NCBI GenBank assembly: GCA_002430925.1
Contig: DJDD01000179.1
Coordinates: 1-8,915, forward strand
Reading direction: 5' to 3'
DNA: 8,915 nt
Source of the DNA: Flavobacteriales bacterium UBA5933
GTDB lineage: Bacteria > Bacteroidota > Bacteroidia > Flavobacteriales > Weeksellaceae
Of the stretch, positions 1-6,102 are shown in pieces. Under the pieces are notes generated by a model. The model was not told the DNA's origin. It ran no database searches and saw only the letters and a program-made list of their open reading frames with translations. Each line of letters starts with the position of its first letter. The first letter of the stretch is position 1. The position numbers were made by a program, and so were the translations under genes.

Positions 1-24
1 TTTCACTTCAATCCCTAACGCTTT
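1..24 (-). other. Window-edge sequence downstream of the heme oxygenase gene
   Basis: Read on the minus strand, the 24 bases after the heme oxygenase stop contain GTTAGGGATTGAAGTG, noticeably richer in G than the surrounding AT-rich DNA. The string resembles, from memory only, the beginning of a recurrent non-coding motif seen in flavobacterial intergenic regions. It could equally be the start of another gene's end or nothing at all. Too little is inside the window to decide. Confidence 0.2.
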
Positions 25-579
25 TTATGCAAAATTTATTAAATCTTCGTAGGCTTTCTTAGCACCTACGAAAACTTCTTTTTTCTCATTTTCTGTTGTA
101 AACTCTTCGTTAATATAAGATAAAAAAACTTTCCAGCTTTTTCCTAATTTATCTCCGTAATGACCAAAATAATTAAAGCTTTTGTTTTCTAAATCGGGAT
201 ATTTTTTCAATGTTTTCGCAATTACATTACCTCCCAGCATAGAACCTTCAATCACATACAAAGCTCCAAAAGCTTCTGCTCTATTGTCAAGTTTAAACAA
301 CTTTGGCAAGTCTAATTCCTTAATTTCTAATTCTTGTAAATCTTTCTCAATCAAATTCAACTTATCAAAATTAACTTGGTCAAGTATTTCTTTATCTTTT
401 TCTGTTAGAAAATTTTTGATTGCTTCCTCATAAAATTTCAAAAAAATATGATTTACCTGAAGCATCTTATAATAATTATTTTCAGAAAAAGAACCATCAA
501 ATAATTTATTTGATTCTAATTTACCTTCAATTGCATCGTGATATATTTTCGTATTTTCTTTTAAATAATCTGTAAGCAT
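25..579 (-). CDS. bphO: Biliverdin-producing heme oxygenase (BphO type)
   Basis: Cytoplasmic all-helical enzyme predicted to open heme to biliverdin with release of iron and CO, using reductant and oxygen. The 184-residue length fits bacterial heme oxygenases. The N-terminus reads LKENTKIYHDAIE, where H14 sits at the position of the proximal heme-iron ligand. The distal-helix signature YVIEGSMLGG is at residues 108-117, with the Gly pair that lets the helix kink over the heme. The ATG lies only 4 bases after the stop of the upstream bacteriophytochrome gene, so the two are very probably co-transcribed and perhaps translationally coupled. This context points to chromophore supply for the phytochrome rather than iron scavenging from host heme, although iron release could be a side benefit. 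No obvious Shine-Dalgarno sequence precedes the start. The family call is firm; the role is inferred from the neighbour. Confidence 0.93.
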   Translation of the reverse strand: MLTDYLKENTKIYHDAIEGKLESNKLFDGSFSENNYYKMLQVNHIFLKFYEEAIKNFLTEKDKEILDQVNFDKLNLIEKDLQELEIKELDLPKLFKLDNRAEAFGALYVIEGSMLGGNVIAKTLKKYPDLENKSFNYFGHYGDKLGKSWKVFLSYINEEFTTENEKKEVFVGAKKAYEDLINFA

Positions 580-583
580 AATT

Positions 584-2767
584 TTATTTTTTTCTAAACT
601 TTAATATAAATGTAGTTCCATTACCTTCTTCACTTTCAAAACAAATATCTCCTCCCATTCTTTTCATCATCGTTTGAGCTATTGTTAATCCAATTCCATT
701 TCCTTTTATACCATCAGTATTAGACATTCTATTAAATAACTTGAACATCTTAGAGTAATCTTCTTTTTTTATACCAATTCCATTATCCGTCACATGATAA
801 ATTATATTATCTTTTTCAGGATAAGAAGTAATTGTAATTTTAGGCATTTTTTCTAATGAAGAATACTTAATAGCATTTCCAATTGTATTTAAAAACACTT
901 CATATACCATTGTTTTTTCTCCAAATATTTGATGTATATCTTTTATATCAACAATAGTATTAGTTGCATTATAATATATTTTTAATTCTTTTATTATTTT
1001 TTCTATTACAAGTTTTGGATCTACTTTTTCCAACTGTATATCTGATTTTTTAGTTTTACTTAAAACTAAAATTTCTTCCATCATCTCTACAATTTTATCA
1101 ATTTCTCCTATAATATTTTTTATTTGATTAGAACTAGATTCATCTTCTATTAATCTTCTCTGTAATAGTTGACAATTAAGTTTCATAACAGTTAATGGTG
1201 AACGTAAATCATGAGAAACAGTATATGAAAAAGCATCTAATTCCTCATTAATTTCTTTTAATTGTTCATATAAATTATGGATTTTAAATGATTGAGTATT
1301 TATTGTATCTATTATTATTTTCAATACTTCTTTCGCAACATAAATCTCATTTTTTTGCCACATAAAAGATTTCTGATAAACTTCTTCTTCCCAATATTTA
1401 AAAGATGTTCTAGGAGAATAATAAGTTATTTTTCTACCATTTTTATCAACTTTTTCTTTTTCAATTTTATGTGGTTCTCCTGCCCATCTTAACTTTAAAT
1501 TTTCTTCTTTTTTAAACCAAATTAGAAAGTTATTATACGTTGAATCTATAAAACTAAACATAATTCCTGCGCAATGAGGACTCAAATCAAGTTGTTCGCC
1601 ATAATCTTTGTAAAAACTATTAGAATAAAAAAGTTTATTTATTTCCTGATTTTTAGCCCACTCTTTTATTCGTAAAATTTCGTTTAGTTTTGGTGTATCT
1701 CCTTCTGTACTACAATTATTATCATTTGCAAATGCAATACCATCTGCTTTAGTAAATAATAATATTTGTTTTAAATTTTTAGAAATTGATTGTGTTAACG
1801 ATTCTTCAACTAACAAATTTTCTTTTAATTGAATTGCAGTTTCATTAAAATTATTCTGAAATTTAATTTTTTCGTTAGACTTAAAATTTATATAAGAAAT
1901 TCTTGATAAACGTGTCAATAATTCACATTGCATCCTAACATTATATGGTATTAATTTTGCCGTTGTATTTTGGCACGCAACTAATCCCCATAATTTATCA
2001 TTAACAACAATAGAAATAGAAAAACTAGCATAAGCGTTTGCATTCCTTAAATACTCTAAGTGCACAGGTGACAAACTGCGTATGGATGTGTAAGATAAAT
2101 CTATTAACTGATTATTTTTAGAAATAATAGTGCTATTTTTTGAATCGATATCAACTACTATTCTACTTTTTTTCTTCAAATATAATTTTCTTGCTTGACT
2201 TGGAATATCAAATTCGGGAAATCTCAATCCTAAATAACTTTCTAAACCTTCAGTAACTTTTTCTTCTATTACTATTCCACTCCCATCTTCAAGAAATTTA
2301 TAAATCATTACTCTATCATAACCTATGATATATGATACAGCATTGACTAAGTTTTTCCAATTATCTTCAATTGTTTTCGCATGTAATATTTTTTCAGAAA
2401 AATTATAATAATTTATTGAATCAAATGTACCTTCATAATGACGTTCAATTTCAATAAATATATTTATGTCAAGAACATAACTTTTTACATGGTATTTTTC
2501 TGAATTTATTATTACAATTTTTCTTACAAAATCATTATCTTCTAATTTTACAACATCATCATAATTAGTTTCAAAATCATAAACTTGATCTATACTTTTT
2601 CCAATTAAATCTTGTGGATTACAATTTAATATGTTATCGATGTTATCTGATACAAAATTCACTTCATATGTGACTCTATCAATTCCTATCAAATATCCAA
2701 AAGGTTGGATTTGATTTAAAAACTGAATTTTTTCTTCTTCACAATTTTGAATGATTTTATTTCTCAT
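584..2767 (-). CDS. bphP: Bacteriophytochrome sensor histidine kinase
   Basis: Red/far-red photoreceptor kinase of 727 residues with no membrane segment. Domains in order: PAS-like (about 8-110), GAF (about 125-290), PHY (about 305-480), coiled linker with HisKA (about 495-570), HATPase (about 610-725). C9 in NCEEEKI aligns with the biliverdin-attaching Cys24 of Deinococcus BphP, with the same 12-residue spacing to the IQP motif. The GAF core has YDRVMIY (150-156), FPEFDIP (183-189, D187), R202, R230 and SPVHLEYL (H236). The PHY tongue shows RWAG (427-430) and PRTSF (452-456). Kinase motifs are SHDLRSPL (phospho-acceptor H519), the N box around N627 and N631, DNGIGI (661-666), MFKLFNR (674-680) and GNGIGL (689-694). 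Oddities: Q266 replaces the usual D-ring His (Dr H290), and there is no receiver domain or neighbouring response regulator. Heme oxygenase follows at 4 bases. The start is the first ATG after an in-frame stop and leaves the attachment Cys intact. Confidence 0.96.
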   Translation of the reverse strand: MRNKIIQNCEEEKIQFLNQIQPFGYLIGIDRVTYEVNFVSDNIDNILNCNPQDLIGKSIDQVYDFETNYDDVVKLEDNDFVRKIVIINSEKYHVKSYVLDINIFIEIERHYEGTFDSINYYNFSEKILHAKTIEDNWKNLVNAVSYIIGYDRVMIYKFLEDGSGIVIEEKVTEGLESYLGLRFPEFDIPSQARKLYLKKKSRIVVDIDSKNSTIISKNNQLIDLSYTSIRSLSPVHLEYLRNANAYASFSISIVVNDKLWGLVACQNTTAKLIPYNVRMQCELLTRLSRISYINFKSNEKIKFQNNFNETAIQLKENLLVEESLTQSISKNLKQILLFTKADGIAFANDNNCSTEGDTPKLNEILRIKEWAKNQEINKLFYSNSFYKDYGEQLDLSPHCAGIMFSFIDSTYNNFLIWFKKEENLKLRWAGEPHKIEKEKVDKNGRKITYYSPRTSFKYWEEEVYQKSFMWQKNEIYVAKEVLKIIIDTINTQSFKIHNLYEQLKEINEELDAFSYTVSHDLRSPLTVMKLNCQLLQRRLIEDESSSNQIKNIIGEIDKIVEMMEEILVLSKTKKSDIQLEKVDPKLVIEKIIKELKIYYNATNTIVDIKDIHQIFGEKTMVYEVFLNTIGNAIKYSSLEKMPKITITSYPEKDNIIYHVTDNGIGIKKEDYSKMFKLFNRMSNTDGIKGNGIGLTIAQTMMKRMGGDICFESEEGNGTTFILKFRKK

Positions 2768-2789
2768 ATTTATTTGTAATGTATTCCGT

Positions 2790-2807
2790 ATGATTTTTTA
2801 AAATCAT
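2790..2807. repeat. 18-bp perfect AT-rich palindrome between the unknown gene and bphP
   Basis: ATGATTTT and AAAATCAT flank a central TT. On the minus-strand transcript it falls at the stop of the unknown gene, in the 39-base gap before bphP. As RNA it could form about 7 bp around a 4-base loop, but almost every pair is A-U and no U-tract follows, so it does not look like a terminator. It could be a weak processing or operator element, or chance in AT-rich DNA. Confidence 0.4.
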
Positions 2808-3493
2808 TATTTCTTTAATTTAATTATATATTTTTCTAACGTAGATTCGTCAGTTATTATTAACTCAAAATCATTAAGATTATTAGATTTAATAAAATTA
2901 ATCACTTCTTCTCTTGTTAATTTTGGATGAACATTTATGCCTTCAAATTTTATATTTTTCATATAAACATAAAAATCATAGTCGAAATCACTTTCTCCAA
3001 GATATGTATTAGCAATTTTACCTTTCCATTTTATATCAAAAATCCCAAATTCATTTGTATCAAGAAATGTTATTTCATTTTGGGCTATTGTATCTTTTCC
3101 TAACATGGATACTCCAAAAGATAAATTCTGATTGTTTTCTATTTCTATGGGTAAAGGATCAATGATAAAAGTTTTATTGTTTAATTTAATAAAATCAGAA
3201 ACTTCAGTCTCAGGAATTTTAATTCCTTTATTATTCCAATATGTACTTGAAATTACACAGTGGTCATAATTTATCCATAATTGCTTTTCTGCATTTTCTT
3301 CGGATATATCATCTATTTCTTCAAGATCATCTTTATATTCTTCCTCTTCATCATATTTATCTGATTCTAAATGAAGATCCATCCATAAATTTAAATTTTC
3401 ATCTAAATGTGCATTCCAAATAAAATCAATTATTTTATGACCATTTATAAAAGGGCTATTAGATATATATATTTTATTGTTATCTCTATTCAT
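2807..3493 (-). CDS. Unrecognised acidic cytoplasmic protein, first gene of the phytochrome operon
   Basis: I do not recognise this 228-residue protein. It has no signal peptide, no membrane segment and no nucleotide-binding or catalytic motif that I can see. The N-terminal 40 residues are predicted strand-like and rich in aromatics (FIWNAHLDENLNLWMDL). Residues 43-68 are a strongly acidic, probably flexible stretch dominated by Glu and Asp. The rest alternates hydrophobic and polar residues in a beta-rich pattern (for example FGIFDIKWKGKI, 149-160). A short helix-strand end follows (KLTREEVINFI, 191-201). The reading frame is long and open with Lys/Asn/Glu codon use like its neighbours, so I think it is real. 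It is followed after 39 bases by bphP on the same strand, suggesting co-transcription. It might be a signalling partner, an immunity-like small protein, or an unrelated passenger. The start at 3493 is the only good ATG near the N-terminus. Confidence 0.75.
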   Translation of the reverse strand: MNRDNNKIYISNSPFINGHKIIDFIWNAHLDENLNLWMDLHLESDKYDEEEEYKDDLEEIDDISEENAEKQLWINYDHCVISSTYWNNKGIKIPETEVSDFIKLNNKTFIIDPLPIEIENNQNLSFGVSMLGKDTIAQNEITFLDTNEFGIFDIKWKGKIANTYLGESDFDYDFYVYMKNIKFEGINVHPKLTREEVINFIKSNNLNDFELIITDESTLEKYIIKLKK

Positions 3494-3752
3494 AAAAAAT
3501 TTGACTTATTTGATGAATTTACGGAGTTTATTCTATTCTACAAAACTTTAAACAATATTAACTGTTTAGTATTATTGTAATTTATTTTACAAATGAACAA
3601 AAATAAATTCATTTTTTGAAAAAACATTTATTATTTAAATAAAAAACTCTTCAATCACTGATTAAATATAGATTTACTATAAAAAAATACAATACAATTA
3701 AGATTATTTTTATCTTGCGTTTAATTGAATTAAATATAAAGAAAAATATATA
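3494..3752. promoter_or_regulatory. Divergent AT-rich intergenic region between the phytochrome operon and the thiolase gene
   Basis: This 259-base gap must carry promoters for both directions. On the minus strand, AAGTTTTG (plus-strand 3541-3548) and TAATATTG (3553-3560) each match the Bacteroidota -7 consensus TAnnTTTG at 7 of 8 bases, but neither has a TTG at the expected -33 distance. For the plus strand the best candidate is at 3711-3718. The middle is nearly pure A/T, with TTATTTAAATAA (3631-3642) and T6-G-A6 (3612-3624), which probably gives bent DNA. No small ORF or RNA gene is evident. Confidence 0.5.
3711..3718 (+). promoter_or_regulatory. Possible -7 box of the thiolase gene
   Basis: TATCTTGC resembles the common flavobacterial -7 string TATCTTTG with one T missing. 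It lies 34 bases before the thiolase ATG. No clear TTG is seen at the -33 distance, so this is only the best candidate in the region. Confidence 0.3.
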
Positions 3753-4931
3753 ATGAGAGAAGTTGTTATCGTATCTGCTGTTCGTACAGCAATAGGATCA
3801 TTTTTAGGTAGTTTATCTACTATTTCTGCAACAGAATTAGGAGCTACAGCAATAAAGGGCGCAATCAACAAAATTAGTTTAGATCCTTCATTAATAGATG
3901 AAGTATATATGGGTAATGTTTTGCAAGCTGGTGAAGGACAAGCTCCTGCAAAACAAGCTATGTTAAAAGCTGGACTTCCAAATACAATACCTGCAACAAC
4001 AATAAATAAAGTGTGTGCATCGGGTATGAAAGCAGTTATGTTTGCTACACAGGCAATTCTTCTTGGTGACGCAGATGTTGTAGTTGCTGGTGGAATGGAA
4101 AATATGTCTATGGTTCCATTTTATTCTCCTAATGCAAGAACTGGTAATAAATTCGGAAACACTACATTATTAGATGGAATTGTAAATGATGGTTTACAAG
4201 ATTATTATAGCAAAGAAATGATGGGTGCATTTGGAGATTCATGTGCAAAAGATTATTCAATATCTAGAGAAGAACAAGATGAATTTGCTATAAATTCTTA
4301 TAAAAAATCAGCAAAAGCTTGGACTTCAGGAAAATTTGAAAACGAAATTATACCTGTAGAAATTCCTCAAAGAAAAGGTAATCCAATCATTTTTAAAGAA
4401 GATGAAGAATATAAAAATGTAAATTTTGATAAAGTTCCTGGTTTAAGAGCTGTTTTCTCTAAAGAAGGAACTGTAACTGCTGCAAATGCTTCTACAATAA
4501 ATGATGGTGCTTCAGCACTTATTTTAATGTCATTAGACAAAGCAAATGAACTTGGTTTAAAACCATTAGCTAAAATTATTTCTTATGCTGATGCATCACA
4601 AGAACCTTCTAAATTTACTACAAGTCCAGCTAAGGCAGTAGAAAAGGTACTGAAAAAAACAAATTTATCAGTTAATGATATTGATTTTTGGGAATTTAAC
4701 GAAGCCTTTTCTGTTGTTGGAATTGCAAACACAAAATTACTAAATATAGATTCAAACAAAGTAAATGTAAATGGAGGTGCTGTATCTCTTGGTCATCCAC
4801 TAGGTAACTCTGGATCTAGAATATTAGTTACATTATTAAATGTTTTAGAGCAAAACAATGGTAAAATTGGATGTGCTGCTATTTGTAATGGTGGTGGTGG
4901 AGCATCAGCAATAGTTATTGAAAAAATCTAA
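3753..4931 (+). CDS. Acetyl-CoA C-acetyltransferase (thiolase)
   Basis: Cytoplasmic thiolase of 392 residues, the usual length. It joins two acetyl-CoA to acetoacetyl-CoA, or runs in reverse by cleaving acetoacetyl-CoA in fatty-acid, ketone-body or amino-acid breakdown. The catalytic set is complete: nucleophile C88 in NKVCASGMKA, NEAF (316-319), H348 in GGAVSLGHPLGNSGSR, and the acid/base C378 in CNGGGG near the C-terminus. The N-terminus REVVIVSAVRTAIGSF is typical of the acetyl-CoA acetyltransferase branch (AtoB/PhaA/ThlA-like). No partner thiolase-pathway gene is adjacent, so the metabolic direction cannot be read from context. The upstream region is shared with the divergent phytochrome operon. 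The leader before the ATG is A-rich with no Shine-Dalgarno sequence. I see no strong terminator in the 123 bases before accA, so read-through into accA is possible in addition to accA's own promoter. Confidence 0.95.
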   Translation: MREVVIVSAVRTAIGSFLGSLSTISATELGATAIKGAINKISLDPSLIDEVYMGNVLQAGEGQAPAKQAMLKAGLPNTIPATTINKVCASGMKAVMFATQAILLGDADVVVAGGMENMSMVPFYSPNARTGNKFGNTTLLDGIVNDGLQDYYSKEMMGAFGDSCAKDYSISREEQDEFAINSYKKSAKAWTSGKFENEIIPVEIPQRKGNPIIFKEDEEYKNVNFDKVPGLRAVFSKEGTVTAANASTINDGASALILMSLDKANELGLKPLAKIISYADASQEPSKFTTSPAKAVEKVLKKTNLSVNDIDFWEFNEAFSVVGIANTKLLNIDSNKVNVNGGAVSLGHPLGNSGSRILVTLLNVLEQNNGKIGCAAICNGGGGASAIVIEKI

Positions 4932-5023
4932 TTTACAACAATTTAGACCCAACAAAGCTTGGATTAATTATTAAAATTATTAAAAACATCTCACAATATT
5001 ACAATCGGCTAAAAAACCTTTTT

Positions 5024-5031
5024 TATATTTG
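5024..5031 (+). promoter_or_regulatory. Bacteroidota-type -7 box of accA
   Basis: TATATTTG is a full match to TAnnTTTG and lies 23 bases before the accA ATG at 5055, predicting a leader of roughly 15-20 bases. The -33 TTG is not clear. This position also argues against a TTG start at 5037, which would sit at the predicted transcription start. Confidence 0.6.
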
Positions 5032-5054
5032 TAAGATTGAACAAACACTTTTGT

Positions 5055-6008
5055 ATGGAATATTTAGAATTTGAACAACCTATCAAAGATTTGGAAGAAC
5101 AGTTAAAAAGCTGTCAAATCGTCGGAGAAGGAAGCGGAGTTAATATCAAACAAGCTTGTGTTGAAATTGAAATTGCAATTGAAAATAAAAAGAAGGAAAT
5201 CTATGGAAAATTAACTCCATGGCAACGTGTACAATTATCTCGTCATCCTTCTCGTCCTTATACTCTAGATTATGCGTATGCAATTACGGATAACACATTT
5301 ATAGAAATCCACGGAGATAGAACTTATGCTGATGATAAAGCAATGGTTGGTGGAATGGGAAAAATCAATGGTCAAACTTTTATGATTATTGGTCAGCAAA
5401 AAGGTAAAAACACTAAGGAAAGACAATATCGTCGCTTTGGAATGTCTAATCCTGATGGATATAGAAAAGCTTACAGATTAATGAAATTAGCTGAAAAGTT
5501 TAATATTCCAATCTTAACTTTAGTAGATACTCCTGGTGCATATCCAGGATTAGAGGCTGAAGAACGCGGACAAGGTGAAGCTATCGCTAAAAACATTTAT
5601 GAAATGTTGAAATTAACTGTTCCTATCATTACAGTTGTAATTGGTGAAGGTGCTTCTGGTGGTGCTTTAGGCATTGGTGTTGGTAACAAAGTATTTATGT
5701 TAGAAAATACATGGTATTCTGTTATCTCTCCAGAAAACTGTTCTACAATTTTATGGAGAAGTTGGGATTATAAAGAACAAGCTGCATCTCAAATGAAACT
5801 TACAGGTCCTGATATGTTAGAATTAGGATTAATTGAAGATATTATTCATGAACCACTTGGTGGGGCTCATTATAAACCCGAAGTTGCATACACAAACTTA
5901 AAAAATAAAGTTTGGGAAACTTATAATGAATTGAAAAAATTATCTCCAAAAGAATTACAAAAACAAAGACAAGAACGTTTTATTAATTTTGGAGAATTTT
6001 CTGGATAA
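5055..6008 (+). CDS. accA: Acetyl-CoA carboxylase carboxyltransferase subunit alpha
   Basis: Alpha subunit of the cytoplasmic carboxyltransferase, which with AccD moves the carboxyl group from carboxybiotin on AccB to acetyl-CoA, giving malonyl-CoA for fatty-acid synthesis. The 317-residue length from this start is that of the family (E. coli 319). The N-terminal helix MEYLEFEQPIKDLEEQL, the HPSRPYTLDY segment (64-73), IHGDR (85-89), the crotonase-like oxyanion region DTPGAYPGLEAEERGQGEAIA beginning at 158, and EGASGGALGIGVG (198-210) are all present. The frame is open six codons further up to a TTG at 5037, but the ATG at 5055 gives the standard AccA N-terminus and fits the promoter, so I chose it. 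accD, accB and accC are not in the window, as is common in this phylum. An intrinsic terminator follows 40 bases after the stop. Confidence 0.97.
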   Translation: MEYLEFEQPIKDLEEQLKSCQIVGEGSGVNIKQACVEIEIAIENKKKEIYGKLTPWQRVQLSRHPSRPYTLDYAYAITDNTFIEIHGDRTYADDKAMVGGMGKINGQTFMIIGQQKGKNTKERQYRRFGMSNPDGYRKAYRLMKLAEKFNIPILTLVDTPGAYPGLEAEERGQGEAIAKNIYEMLKLTVPIITVVIGEGASGGALGIGVGNKVFMLENTWYSVISPENCSTILWRSWDYKEQAASQMKLTGPDMLELGLIEDIIHEPLGGAHYKPEVAYTNLKNKVWETYNELKKLSPKELQKQRQERFINFGEFSG

Positions 6009-6048
6009 AATAATACAACAAAGTATATAATTTAATATACGAAAAATT

Positions 6049-6083
6049 AACGAGATATACAATTAGTTATATCTCGTTTTTTT
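6049..6083 (+). terminator. Intrinsic terminator of accA
   Basis: The arms AACGAGATATA (6049-6059) and TATATCTCGTT (6068-6078) form an 11-bp perfect stem with the 8-base loop CAATTAGT, followed by a run of seven T ending at 6083. It lies 40 bases after the accA stop. This is the clearest terminator in the window. Confidence 0.88.
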
Positions 6084-6086
6084 ATT

Positions 6087-6094
6087 TAATTTTG
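6087..6094 (+). promoter_or_regulatory. Bacteroidota-type -7 box of dnaB
   Basis: TAATTTTG matches TAnnTTTG fully and ends only 8 bases before the dnaB ATG. It begins 3 bases after the T-tract of the accA terminator, so the -33 region would fall inside the terminator hairpin, where no good TTG is seen. If used, the dnaB mRNA would have almost no leader. Confidence 0.5.
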
Positions 6095-6102
6095 TTCCTC
6101 TT

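Noticed and set aside
182..433. An 83-codon plus-strand open frame.
   Set aside because: It is antisense to the heme oxygenase gene and overlaps its conserved signature helix; no family features.
1292..1492. A 66-codon plus-strand open frame rich in Phe, Ile and Tyr.
   Set aside because: It is the antisense shadow of Lys/Glu/Asn-rich codons in the bacteriophytochrome PHY-HisKA region.
3241..3423. A 60-codon plus-strand open frame.
   Set aside because: It is antisense to the acidic stretch of the 228-residue gene and has no supporting start or motif.
3612..3642. T6-G-A6 and TTATTTAAATAA palindromes in the divergent intergenic region as operators.
   Set aside because: Nearly all A/T in an extremely AT-rich gap, so symmetry is expected by chance; noted only as likely bent DNA.
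4949..4962. A small hairpin CCAA/TTGG after the thiolase gene as a terminator.
   Set aside because: Only four base pairs and no T-tract; too weak to call.
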